A stretch of DNA of 64,000 bases from Candidatus Brocadia sp. (GTDB lineage: Bacteria; Planctomycetota; Brocadiia; Brocadiales; Brocadiaceae), in assembly GCA_021646415.1 (NCBI GenBank), contig SOEU01000006.1:1-64000 (forward strand), in the 5' to 3' direction. Positions 36,578 to 45,605 of this stretch are shown here, one piece after another; the stretch's first letter is position 1, and the number at the start of each line of letters is the position of its first letter. The notes under the pieces were generated by a model. That model was not told where the DNA came from and ran no database searches. It was given only the letters and a program-made list of their open reading frames with translations. A program made the position numbers and the translations under genes.

Positions 36578-37843
36578 ATGAAGCGACTTGCTTTCGTTTG
36601 CGCCATTTTCCTTTTGTTCTCCTTCAGGTCTGCCTGCGCCACTGCACAGATTGCTTCGGGATTCCACAATCCTGTCTTTAGCGCTCTGGCGCTCGCACAG
36701 GGAAACGCTTTTGTAGCCCGTGCAGACGATGCATCTGCAATCGCATTTAATCCAGCTGGGCTAACACAATTAGAAAGACCTCAGATTTCATTGGGTTCTT
36801 GTTTTGTCCTCCCTTCAGTAGAATATCACGGCAATGGTATCAGTGAAGATATGGATACAGGTATAAACATCATACCAAATTTATTTTTTGCCACTCCCAT
36901 CTTAGGAAATAAAGTAGCCGCTGGTTTGGGCATAACAGTTCCTTACGGACTCCAGGGTGAATGGGACGAAGATGGATTTTCACGGTATGTAATAACGGAT
37001 TTTGAATTGACTATTATTAACATCAACCCCACCATTACTTTTAAACCTTTCTCTTTTCTTTCGATCGGCGCAGGACTTGATTACTATTATGCCGATTCCA
37101 ATCAGGAAAGTCGCATACCCCCTTTAGTATCAGGCGCTCCTGAGGGATTTCGGGATCTTGAAATGAATGGCGATGCCTTTGGGTATAATGCCGGAATACT
37201 CTGTAATATCACGCCACAACACAGTATTGGTATTTCTTTCCGAAGCAAGGCAGATATAGGCTTTGATGGTAATCTGGAACTCAGCGGATTACCCGCTGCA
37301 GTAACCGGCTTCGATCGTTTTGATTCAGATACCAGCACAACTGCCACAATACCGGAGATGCTTTCTTTTGGTTATGCGTATAGACAGGGGAATCTTTGGA
37401 GTATTGAAGCAGACGTCCAGTGGACCAACTGGTCACGTTTTGACGTTCTCGGAATTGACCTTGATCCGCCAAATCCCCTCCTTGGAACAGAAATTGAGGA
37501 TGTTCGGAAATGGCATGATACCTGGGGTTTTGCGCTGGGTGGAGAATATAAATTCTCTGAAACACTGAAAGCGAGAGGAGGTTATGCCTTCCATGAGTCC
37601 CCCGTTCCGAGTGAAACCTTTGAGCCCTCTGTCCCTCAGAGTAGCCGGCATGCATTGTTTACAGGACTTGGATACGGTTGGGGAAAAAAGGGAAACAAAT
37701 GGGTAGACCTCGCTTACGGTGTGGTATTTTACGAAAACAGGAAGATAGATAATACCGTTGGAGATGCTCTTGGAGGACCTATAGATGGACGCTACGACCT
37801 CATTACCCATCTTATTGCAATAAATTTTAACTACAGATTCTAA
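36578..37843 (+). CDS. OmpP1/FadL-family outer-membrane transport protein
   Basis: 421 residues. Signal peptide (KRLAFVCAIFLLFSFRSACA), then the family N-terminus GNAFVARADDASAIAFNPAG with the NPAG motif, and a 14-strand barrel ending in an aromatic residue (HLIAINFNYRF). FadL proteins carry hydrophobic compounds such as long-chain fatty acids across the outer membrane. AGGAG precedes the ATG. It follows the HD-GYP gene and ends with a 4-base tail-to-tail overlap with cinA. Its nearness to a lipid cluster is suggestive only. Confidence 0.93.
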   Translation: MKRLAFVCAIFLLFSFRSACATAQIASGFHNPVFSALALAQGNAFVARADDASAIAFNPAGLTQLERPQISLGSCFVLPSVEYHGNGISEDMDTGINIIPNLFFATPILGNKVAAGLGITVPYGLQGEWDEDGFSRYVITDFELTIININPTITFKPFSFLSIGAGLDYYYADSNQESRIPPLVSGAPEGFRDLEMNGDAFGYNAGILCNITPQHSIGISFRSKADIGFDGNLELSGLPAAVTGFDRFDSDTSTTATIPEMLSFGYAYRQGNLWSIEADVQWTNWSRFDVLGIDLDPPNPLLGTEIEDVRKWHDTWGFALGGEYKFSETLKARGGYAFHESPVPSETFEPSVPQSSRHALFTGLGYGWGKKGNKWVDLAYGVVFYENRKIDNTVGDALGGPIDGRYDLITHLIAINFNYRF

Positions 37844-39087
37844 CAGACGTTCAGCAATTTGATACGTATCATATTCAATGCAGTATTTGCCGAAAAAATT
37901 TTAATATCTATCCTGGAACCTCTGAACTGACATTCTTTTACCTCATCAAAACTATCCCCTGCTATGGCAATATAGACTAAACCCACAGGTTTTCCCTTTG
38001 TAGCACCAGCAGGTCCCGCAATCCCTGTGATACCGACACCAATGTTTGTCAAAGCCCTCTTTTTTATACCCTCAGCCATGGCTTTTGCCACCTCTGGACT
38101 CACCGCACCGTGCTTCAGGATTAACTCCTCTGGAACATCCAACAGATCAATCTTCGCCTTATTACTATAAGCAACAACACCTTCCAAAAAAAATTCAGAA
38201 ATTCCCGGAATGTTCGTGAGTTTGTCTGAAACCAGTCCCCCAGTACAGGATTCAGCGACGGCAATCGTCTTGTTACATTTTTTCAGGAGCAGGACAACTG
38301 CATGTTCTAGTGTCTCGTCACCAACTCCAAATATTGCATGACCAAGTTTCTTTCGAATATCCTGCTCTGCCCTGTCTAAAATTTTTACAGTATTTTCTTT
38401 TTCTGTTGCAGTTGCAAGGATATTTATTGTTACAATGCCATCGTGTACCAATGTCATTGCCTTCCTTTGTCCTTCTGTTGCCATGTAATCTTTTACTCTG
38501 TCTTCCACAGCACGCTCGGAAATACCAAAGGTATGTACGTTTCTTGTCAATGTACATCCTTCATCTGACTTGCGTTGTTTGTGATAAATCTCCAAATATT
38601 TATTCATCATGGACTGCATTTCTCCCGGAACACCTGGTAAACAGACGATTATTTTGTTATCGTACTGAAGGACAAACCCCGTTGCAGTCCCATTGTCATT
38701 GCAGATTATAAGGGCGCCTTCAGGGATTAAGGCCTGCTTCATATATCCATCCAGCATATTTCCGTGTTGACTCTCCAGATATTTCCTGATACGAATACTG
38801 GCTTCTTTGTCGGATACCAGTGGAACGCCAAAAAGTTCTGATACGGCTTCGCGGGTTATGTCATTTGCCGTGGGGCCTAATCCTCCTGTTGTAATAATCA
38901 GGCTTGCCCGATCTCCGGCAATCTTCAAGACAGATTTCAATAATTCTTTATCGTCACGAACGGATGTCTGGAAGAGTACCTGAATTCCTTTTTCAATTAA
39001 ACTTTTTGCAACATACGGAGCGTTTATATCCACAATCTGCCCCAGTATGATTTCGGTTCCTATAGTAATAATTTCTGCTGTCGTCAT
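37840..39087 (-). CDS. cinA: CinA family protein (nucleotide pyrophosphatase / NMN deamidase)
   Basis: 415 residues from MTTAEIITIGTEIILGQIVD; an in-frame start 15 codons earlier is less likely. N-terminal MoCF-like domain with TTGGLGPTANDITREA and CLPGVPGEMQSMM; C-terminal CinA domain with VAESCTGGLVSDKLTNIPG and GITGIAGPAGATKGKPVG. The N-terminal domain family has ADP-ribose pyrophosphatase activity and the C-terminal domain deamidates nicotinamide mononucleotide. It lies 53 bases downstream of uvrC on the same strand. Confidence 0.95.
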   Translation of the reverse strand: MTTAEIITIGTEIILGQIVDINAPYVAKSLIEKGIQVLFQTSVRDDKELLKSVLKIAGDRASLIITTGGLGPTANDITREAVSELFGVPLVSDKEASIRIRKYLESQHGNMLDGYMKQALIPEGALIICNDNGTATGFVLQYDNKIIVCLPGVPGEMQSMMNKYLEIYHKQRKSDEGCTLTRNVHTFGISERAVEDRVKDYMATEGQRKAMTLVHDGIVTINILATATEKENTVKILDRAEQDIRKKLGHAIFGVGDETLEHAVVLLLKKCNKTIAVAESCTGGLVSDKLTNIPGISEFFLEGVVAYSNKAKIDLLDVPEELILKHGAVSPEVAKAMAEGIKKRALTNIGVGITGIAGPAGATKGKPVGLVYIAIAGDSFDEVKECQFRGSRIDIKIFSANTALNMIRIKLLNVC

Positions 39088-39140
39088 AGAGCAGTTCTCA
39101 AATTTTATTTTGCCACAAATGGAAACATGCATGCTTGGGT

Positions 39141-41000
39141 TTATTCGTGATAATTCGTGGCCTGAGTAGCTGCTGTTTCAGACTTATGAAAGTAATTAAA
39201 GATCTCATTTGCCTGCCTTGATGGTATTTTACTGATTTCCCTCAATTGTTCAACTGTGGCGTTTCGTATGCCTTCGATGCTACCGAAACACCTCATGAGT
39301 TTCTTTTTGCGTGCAATCCCGATTCCGGGAATTTTATCAAGGGGTGATCTGTAATATTCCTTATCACGGAGCTTTCTATGATACGAAATAGCAAATCGGT
39401 GGGCCTCATCTCGTATCTTATCGAGGAATAAGAGTTCCGGTGAAGATGGTGCCAGTGCGATAGGTTCTGACATATGCGGTACAAAGATCTGTTCTCCAAT
39501 CTTTTCGCCCAGCGCATTGCTTTCCTTCCTGCCTTTGGCCAGGGCAATCAAGTCAACATTACCTATTGCCAACTCCTCAAACACCTTCAGGGCCACACCC
39601 AATTGACCTTTGCCGCCATCCACCATAATCAAATTTGGTAAATCAGCTTCTTCCACCGCCCGTTTGTATCTCCTGGCTAACACCTCGTGCATCATGGCAT
39701 AATCATCGATTTGCCCCACGGTTTTAATCTTGAATCTTTTGTATCCGGATTTGTCAGGTTTCCCCTGCTCAAACGTGACCAGGGAGCCCACTGCCTGTTT
39801 ACCAAAGATATTGGAGATGTCAAAACACTCTATACGTTCGGGCACTTGTCTTAGCATCAGGGCTTCTTTCAGGGTCTTTAATGTTCTCGTAAAATCTTCT
39901 TCATGGGTCCGGGATACCTGATAGGCATTCTCAGCATTCTTTTGCGCCATTTCAATAAGCCGCACCTTGTCACCGCGCTGAGGATGTATTACTTCGACCT
40001 TCTTGCCTTTCTTTTCCGTGAGCCATTCTTCAAGCAATTTCGCATCTGCAGATTCCACAGGGATAATTACCTCAGAGGGTATAAATCGTGTCTGACTGTA
40101 AAACTGGTTTAAAAAAGACCTGAACACTTCTTCGATAGTAGTATGGTTTGTGGAAAGATGGTAGGAAGCTACATCTTCCATATTACCCGATCGGATAAAC
40201 ATGACCTCAATATACACCTCATTCCTTGCCATATAATAACCAAAAACATCGCGGTCTACAAAGGTCATGGAATGGATTCTCTGCTTTTCGACCGTTTCTT
40301 CAATAGCCCGAATCCGATCCCGGATCTTTGCCGCCTTTTCATATCTCATTTCCTTTGATTCCTCATACATCTGCTGTTTCAGCATCCCGATGAGATCTTC
40401 CTGTTTACCTTTTAAAATCAAGATCACCTGATCTAATAGTCCCTGATACGTGATTTCATCCACGAGGTCACAGCATGGTCCCAGGCATTTATGGATTTGA
40501 TAATAGAGGCATGGTTTTACCCTTGTTTTAAATACATTATCCGGACATTTTCGGATGGGGATAGTGTCATGAATGTACCGTAATGTCTCTCTTACAGCCC
40601 TTGCAGAGGCATAAGGTCCAAAATACATTGCGCCGTCGTCATCGATCTGTCGAACCACCTTTGGATACGGGAATTTCTTGCTGATTTCGAGTTTGATGCT
40701 GATAAAGGTCTTGTCATCACGGAGGTTAATATTAAATTTGGGCTTAAATTGTTTGATCAGATTGTTTTCGAGAATGAGCGCTTCTTTCTCTGTTTCGGTG
40801 AGTACAAAGTCAATATCGGCAACCCGTCGTACCAGATATTCTGTGTATAACCTGTAATCTATGTTCTTTTGGAAATAGCTCTTCACACGGTTTTTCAGAT
40901 TTTTTGCCTTACCCACATAAATTACCTTATGTTTGACATCTTTCATGAGGTAGACGCCCGGTGAAGCGGGGAGATTTTTTAGTTTATTTTCCAAGTTCAT
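39141..41000 (-). CDS. uvrC: Excinuclease ABC subunit C
   Basis: 619 residues, normal length. GIY-YIG nuclease at the N-terminus (SPGVYLMKDVKHKVIYVGKA), a UVR domain (EESKEMRYEKAAKIRDRIRA), the RNase H-like endonuclease domain (ECFDISNIFGKQAVGSLVTF) and C-terminal helix-hairpin-helix (LDKIPGIGIARKKKLMRCFG). It makes the two incisions around bulky DNA lesions in nucleotide excision repair with UvrA and UvrB, neither of which is in the window. A conserved Cys cluster (CLYYQIHKCLGPC) is also present. Confidence 0.98.
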   Translation of the reverse strand: MNLENKLKNLPASPGVYLMKDVKHKVIYVGKAKNLKNRVKSYFQKNIDYRLYTEYLVRRVADIDFVLTETEKEALILENNLIKQFKPKFNINLRDDKTFISIKLEISKKFPYPKVVRQIDDDGAMYFGPYASARAVRETLRYIHDTIPIRKCPDNVFKTRVKPCLYYQIHKCLGPCCDLVDEITYQGLLDQVILILKGKQEDLIGMLKQQMYEESKEMRYEKAAKIRDRIRAIEETVEKQRIHSMTFVDRDVFGYYMARNEVYIEVMFIRSGNMEDVASYHLSTNHTTIEEVFRSFLNQFYSQTRFIPSEVIIPVESADAKLLEEWLTEKKGKKVEVIHPQRGDKVRLIEMAQKNAENAYQVSRTHEEDFTRTLKTLKEALMLRQVPERIECFDISNIFGKQAVGSLVTFEQGKPDKSGYKRFKIKTVGQIDDYAMMHEVLARRYKRAVEEADLPNLIMVDGGKGQLGVALKVFEELAIGNVDLIALAKGRKESNALGEKIGEQIFVPHMSEPIALAPSSPELLFLDKIRDEAHRFAISYHRKLRDKEYYRSPLDKIPGIGIARKKKLMRCFGSIEGIRNATVEQLREISKIPSRQANEIFNYFHKSETAATQATNYHE

Positions 41001-41080
41001 AAAGTAATTTATAACATGCCCCCCTTCTTTTGTAAATATTCTTTGACAATCATCAGAAGCGATGTTACCATGCAGGCGTT

Positions 41081-41980
41081 ATGGAAATTAAAGACCGTTC
41101 CCAACTGCTAACCGAACAGCGCAATCCCCGCACTACCAATATTGACTGCAAAACCACCCTGGAGATTATTGATGGTATTAATGCTGAGGATGCGAGGGTT
41201 TTTACCGCTGTTCATAGAGAAAGAGAACCCATAGCAAAGGCGGTTGATATGATCGTCGATGCTTTTAAGGAAGGTGGCCGTCTTATCTATGTGGGTGCAG
41301 GAACCAGTGGAAGACTGGGCATACTGGATGCCGCAGAATGCCCCCCTACTTTTGGTACCGATCCCAACATGATTGTGGGTATTATTGCAGGCGGTGAGAA
41401 GGCGATGTTTCAGTCGATTGAGGGTGCCGAGGACTTTCCCGAAGATGGCGCAAGAGATATCCAACAAAAAGAGGTAAATCATCGGGACGTCGTTGTGGGT
41501 ATTACCACAGGTGGTACGACCCCGTATGTAATGGGTGCCCTTTTTGAGGCAAAAAAGCGCAATGCAAGGACAATCTTTTTATGCTGTAACATAGAGACCA
41601 CGCCAAGTTTTGATGTCGATATCACCATCCGGCCAATCGTTGGACCAGAGATCATAACCGGATCTACCCGGATGAAGGCTGGCACAGCTACCAAGCTCAT
41701 ACTAAACATGTTAACCACAACAACGATGATCAAGATAGGGAAGGTTTATGAAAATCTTATGGTAGACTTACGTGCAGTAAATGCAAAACTCTCCGATCGT
41801 GCCGAACGTATTATTATGACCGTTACAGGTATCAACCGGGAAGATGCCAAGATGTTATTAGCCTCTGCGTTTGGTAATGCAAAGGCTGCCATTGTTATGC
41901 AAAAATTGGGTCTTGATTATGAAGAAGCCAAAAAAAGGCTTGATGCGCAGGGCGGATTTGTAAGAAGGGTCTTGTCGTAA
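41081..41980 (+). CDS. murQ: N-acetylmuramic acid 6-phosphate etherase
   Basis: 299 residues. SIS-domain enzyme with LIYVGAGTSGRLGILDAAEC, PPTFG and the signature GPEIITGSTRMKAGTATKLI. It converts MurNAc-6-phosphate to GlcNAc-6-phosphate and lactate in cell-wall recycling. Anammox bacteria do have peptidoglycan, so a recycling enzyme fits. Divergent from uvrC with a short shared upstream region. Complete and ordinary. Confidence 0.97.
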   Translation: MEIKDRSQLLTEQRNPRTTNIDCKTTLEIIDGINAEDARVFTAVHREREPIAKAVDMIVDAFKEGGRLIYVGAGTSGRLGILDAAECPPTFGTDPNMIVGIIAGGEKAMFQSIEGAEDFPEDGARDIQQKEVNHRDVVVGITTGGTTPYVMGALFEAKKRNARTIFLCCNIETTPSFDVDITIRPIVGPEIITGSTRMKAGTATKLILNMLTTTTMIKIGKVYENLMVDLRAVNAKLSDRAERIIMTVTGINREDAKMLLASAFGNAKAAIVMQKLGLDYEEAKKRLDAQGGFVRRVLS

Positions 41981-42435
41981 TATTCAACACAGCGCAACAA
42001 GTATGTACAAAATTTAAACATCGGTTCTTTTTTGGCACAATAAATACAATAAACTATATCAATTTCGTGCATTAATGCCCGGAATTGATACCCTCATCAA
42101 AAAGTCATCCCGAAAATAAACAAATCAAAAATAGAGAACGTTAGCCTGCTGTATATTGTTGCAACACCTGATGTTTGCATAATATATAGCATAACGCATA
42201 TACTCGCAATGAAGTGCCGGAAGAATTATTTTGTTAGTGCTTATCAGAATCGTTGTATTTGGCATAATTTATGCGAAATTTACTACCGTGAGTCGGTATT
42301 GGGGTACCTAAAAGACCCATACTCCGGCCACGAATTCATATCCTCCTTCTCATCTTCCTTCTTACGGGGATGTCGTCAATAATGACGGCATCCCTGTAAA
42401 AGGGGGTACAATCAATTCACTGAAATTTCACCTCT
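41981..42435. other. Intergenic stretch with one strong hairpin
   Basis: I see no gene. The stretch is AT-rich on the left. At 42367-42394 GGGATG-T-CGTCA pairs with TGACG-G-CATCCC (12 pairs including one G-T) around an ATAA loop, close to the 3' end of the DCC-family gene on the minus strand. The hairpin has no T-tract and resembles a dispersed palindromic unit. Confidence 0.55.
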
Positions 42436-42819
42436 TTATTCCTGGATAAGTGGTTTTATGAAACGCGAAATACTATACCTGTTCTTCGCAATCCTGTGAT
42501 AGACAGCATACAAAAGTGATCTGATTATGGGCACCTTGAATAGCGGGTGCAACCACCTGAAACCCTTCAATCGGTTCAGTATCTCCGGCAATGCCTTATC
42601 GCCTGCTAAAATTTGTTTATGAGAAAGCACCAATTGAATGGACTGTAAACAAGCTGCATCTGTTATATCCGGGAATCGGGTGCGGCACTCATCTGATTGG
42701 CAGGGGATAAACTCAAAGGCGTCTTTTCGGATAGAATGGAGTTCGATCCATTTCATACATCCACGACATAAACTGCACCTGGCATCATAAATAAGTACCG
42801 CAGTTCCCATCTTATTCAT
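42436..42819 (-). CDS. DCC family thiol-disulfide oxidoreductase-like protein (DUF393)
   Basis: 127 residues. The family motif is at the N-terminus: VLIYDARCSLCRGCMKWIEL (D-x-x-C-x-x-C). The middle helix DECRTRFPDITDAACLQSIQ and LAGDKALPEILNRL are also typical. DUF393 proteins are small thioredoxin-like proteins of uncertain role. The gene stands alone between a palindromic repeat and the 42.37-kb hairpin. Confidence 0.88.
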   Translation of the reverse strand: MNKMGTAVLIYDARCSLCRGCMKWIELHSIRKDAFEFIPCQSDECRTRFPDITDAACLQSIQLVLSHKQILAGDKALPEILNRLKGFRWLHPLFKVPIIRSLLYAVYHRIAKNRYSISRFIKPLIQE

Positions 42820-42872
42820 ATCTGCAGGAAATGGAGTATTCCAATGATTTTTAAAATATCATAAGAAGAGTG

Positions 42873-42916
42873 GTCAGCAATCAGCCTTCAGCGGTCAGCT
42901 TTAGCTGATTGCTGAC
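42873..42916. repeat. Hairpin-forming mini-repeat (family F)
   Basis: GTCAGCAATCAGC at 42873-42885 and GCTGATTGCTGAC at 42904-42916 form a perfect 13-bp stem with an 18-base loop (also of TCAGC-type repeats). It lies between two minus-strand genes. This type of TCAGC/GCTGA repeat recurs in many bacterial genomes. Confidence 0.75.
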
Positions 42917-42943
42917 AACTGAAAACTGATGGCTCTAAATTAA

Positions 42944-43459
42944 TTAGCGAATTTCAACCTCGCAGAGTTCAATTCCAGATAGATTGGAGATGTCTTTTAC
43001 TGGCAGACTGCCGTCGTATCTACTTTCCAGAATGGCATTGCCATTATTGTAAACGGTAATAGGTACGTTATTGATATTCCTTTGAAGCATGAATTTATAG
43101 TGAAATCGGGTGCGGTCTCCTGAATTTCGAGTAATAACGGCCACAACCCTATTTTTCCCGGGTAATAGTTTGTCTCCCGCATTACAAAACCCTTTCCCCT
43201 TCAATTTTTCAGCATTTTGAGTTTCTATAAAAATCAAAGCTACCTCATCCCCCTCCGTTAATTCAGTAAGGTCGAATCCCAACCCCTCCAATCCATCTGT
43301 AATGATAACATTTATTGGTCTCTTGTGGATAATTTTTTTTGTGTCATCCCAGGCCTTCGGGTTTTTTAAAAAATAATCAACAATATTTCCATGAGCAAAA
43401 CTGATATTATGTATTATGAAAAGAAGAAGTATTACAAATACAGAGTGAATATATTTCAT
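42944..43459 (-). CDS. Exported protein of unknown function
   Basis: 171 residues. A signal peptide (KYIHSVFVILLLFIIHNISFAHG) is followed by a mixed soluble domain: KRPINVIITDGLEGLGFDLT, EVALIFIETQNAEKLKGKGF and RTRFHYKFMLQRNINNVPIT. Two cysteines (GFCNAG and ELCEVEI) might pair. No family recognised. It lies 4 bases after nadD on the same strand, so it is probably cotranscribed with it. Confidence 0.75.
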   Translation of the reverse strand: MKYIHSVFVILLLFIIHNISFAHGNIVDYFLKNPKAWDDTKKIIHKRPINVIITDGLEGLGFDLTELTEGDEVALIFIETQNAEKLKGKGFCNAGDKLLPGKNRVVAVITRNSGDRTRFHYKFMLQRNINNVPITVYNNGNAILESRYDGSLPVKDISNLSGIELCEVEIR

Positions 43460-43463
43460 TTTA

Positions 43464-44105
43464 CTACCTCACGTATAAATTATGAGCTTTGATATAATTT
43501 TCCACACAGCGTGGGACCAGGTATCTTATGTTTCGCCCACTTTTTAATCTTGCTCTGATTTCAGTTGAGGAGATACCGATGGGTGGAATTACAACTTTTA
43601 ATCGTTCGATCTCTGCCTTTTTTTCATCTGAAAATACCTTCATCCCACTTACTTCCCCTTTTGGAAAAAGGGATTTATGGAGATTTCCATTGGTTGAAAC
43701 CGGAAAACGATTGACAACAACAAAGTGGCACATCCTAGAAAGTCTGTCAATGTCTTTCCAGGTGCCTATTTCATTTATCATATCAGTTCCTACAATCAAA
43801 AACAAATGGTGATTTTCTCCGTATATCTCTTTTAGCTGTCCAATGGTATCAATCGTATATGATTTTCCGGCACGTTTTATTTCCAAATCAGAAACCTCAA
43901 AATGTTCGTTGTCGTGTATTGCCTCTTTTACCATTTGGTACCGATGAAATGATGCTAACAAGTCGCTGGATTCCTTGTGGGGAGATATTCCTGTCGGCAT
44001 AAAGAGTACTTTTGCTAATGCGCGCTGTTGGCAAACTTCTTCAGCCACAATTAAATGACCTATATGAATTGGATTAAATGACCCACCAAATATACCGATG
44101 TCCAT
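43464..44105 (-). CDS. nadD: Nicotinate-nucleotide adenylyltransferase
   Basis: 213 residues. The nucleotidyltransferase motif GIFGGSFNPIHIGHLIVAEE, the substrate segment FMPTGISPHK, and the C-terminal ISSTEIRARLKSGRNIRYLV signature identify NadD. It adenylates nicotinate mononucleotide in NAD synthesis. The length is normal. It is transcribed divergently from larC across a 205-base gap. Confidence 0.97.
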   Translation of the reverse strand: MDIGIFGGSFNPIHIGHLIVAEEVCQQRALAKVLFMPTGISPHKESSDLLASFHRYQMVKEAIHDNEHFEVSDLEIKRAGKSYTIDTIGQLKEIYGENHHLFLIVGTDMINEIGTWKDIDRLSRMCHFVVVNRFPVSTNGNLHKSLFPKGEVSGMKVFSDEKKAEIERLKVVIPPIGISSTEIRARLKSGRNIRYLVPRCVENYIKAHNLYVR

Positions 44106-44310
44106 TTTATTTTCTAATTATTTTTCATCGCGAAGACTCAAAATACACGAAAAAAACGAGACCTTTTGAAAAGTTGCATTATATAAATGGATATCTATAA
44201 GTCAATAAAAATGGGATCGTTTTTCATTGACTCATGGGAAAACGTGTGCTAGCATCTGATATACATTACATAACGATTCCGAGTATTCTCTACAAGCAGA
44301 AAGGGTTTAA

Positions 44311-45513
44311 TTGAAGATAGCATATTTTGACTGTTTTTCCGGGATTAGCGGTGATATGACCCTTGGTGCCCTTGTAGATGCAGGACTTGATATTAACCTG
44401 CTAAGGGATGAGCTTGCGCAACTCCACCTCCATGGGTACGAAATATCCGCAGAAAAGGTAAAACGTACCGGGATAAGTGGAACAAAGGTTCATGTAACAA
44501 TCTCCCCAAAGGATAACCATGTCCGCGGATTCCATCATGGTCACCATCACAATTCACACTTAAAACTTTCTGATATACAGGCCATTATAGAAAAAAGCCC
44601 CCTTCGCCACGACATTAAGGATGATAGTATCAGGATTTTTCAAAGGCTCGCAATGGCCGAGGCAAAAATCCATGATACCCCAATAGACAATATCCATTTC
44701 CACGAAGTTGGCGCAATCGACTCAATAATCGACATCGTTGGCTCTGTAATTGCCATAAAGCGTTTAGGGATTGAAAAGATATATTTTTCTCCTATTCCCA
44801 CAGGATGCGGATTCACAACCTGTGAACACGGCACATTCCCAGTTCCAGCTCCTGCAACAGCGGAACTTCTGAAGAATCAATTGCTAAAATCTGTCAATAT
44901 AGAAAAGGAATTAACCACACCCACCGGGGCTGCCATAGTAACCACGCTGGGCGAGGGCCTGTTCACAAATCCGGAAATGAAAACCCTTCAGATTGGTTAT
45001 GGCGCCGGCAGTAATGATAATCCTAACATCCCTAATTTATTACGTATTTTTATTGGAGAAACGTCAGACCAGAAATCCGATGAAATGTGGGTTGTCGAGA
45101 CAAACATAGACAATATGCCGGGTGAGATCCTGGGCTATGTTATGGATAAATTATTTCAAGCCGGTGCCGTGGATGTTTATTTCACATCAATTCAGATGAA
45201 AAAGGAACGGCCTGGAATAATCATTGGCATTATAGTATCTGAATTGAATCTGCTCTCGGTTGAATCAGTCTTGTTCAATCAAACAACCACCTTTGGCATA
45301 AGGAAATATAAAGTAATCCGTAAAGTACTCACACGGGAATTCAAAGAATTGGATAGCCCGTTAGGGAAAATAAAAATCAAGATCGGGACATTTGATGGCG
45401 ATATCAAAAACATTTCTCCTGAATATGAAGATTGCAAGAGAATTGCGGAGGAAAAAGGCATCCCTCTCAAACAAGTTTATAACATCGTTTCAAAAGAATT
45501 TGGCAAATTCTGA
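44311..45513 (+). CDS. larC: Nickel-pincer cofactor synthesis protein LarC
   Basis: 400 residues from a TTG start (KIAYFDCFSGISGDMTLGAL follows it); AAAGGG lies upstream. Conserved parts are DNIHFHEVGAIDSIIDIVG, SPIPTGCGFTTCEHGTFPVP and the C-terminal DNMPGEILGYVMDKLFQAGA. A His-rich loop (HVRGFHHGHHHNSH) fits nickel binding. LarC inserts nickel into the lactate-racemase-type pincer cofactor. LarA, LarB and LarE are not in the window. A terminator follows. Confidence 0.95.
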   Translation: MKIAYFDCFSGISGDMTLGALVDAGLDINLLRDELAQLHLHGYEISAEKVKRTGISGTKVHVTISPKDNHVRGFHHGHHHNSHLKLSDIQAIIEKSPLRHDIKDDSIRIFQRLAMAEAKIHDTPIDNIHFHEVGAIDSIIDIVGSVIAIKRLGIEKIYFSPIPTGCGFTTCEHGTFPVPAPATAELLKNQLLKSVNIEKELTTPTGAAIVTTLGEGLFTNPEMKTLQIGYGAGSNDNPNIPNLLRIFIGETSDQKSDEMWVVETNIDNMPGEILGYVMDKLFQAGAVDVYFTSIQMKKERPGIIIGIIVSELNLLSVESVLFNQTTTFGIRKYKVIRKVLTREFKELDSPLGKIKIKIGTFDGDIKNISPEYEDCKRIAEEKGIPLKQVYNIVSKEFGKF

Positions 45514-45531
45514 TTTCTTGAAACAAGACCC

Positions 45532-45557
45532 TGCCAGGCCATCTGGCATAATTTTTT
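45532..45557 (+). terminator. Rho-independent terminator after larC
   Basis: TGCCAG-GCCAT-CTGGCA hairpin followed by TAATTTTTT, 19 bases after the larC stop. Confidence 0.75.
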
Positions 45558-45605
45558 GATAACTACTCAGCCATCAAACCGTTCCCAGGTTCAGGGTGAT
45601 AACAC

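Noticed and set aside
42259-42276. Second GG-N10-GC sigma-54-like site (TTGGCATAATTTATGC)
   Set aside because: It points at about 2 kb without a plus-strand gene, and the central part is a near-palindrome in AT-rich DNA.
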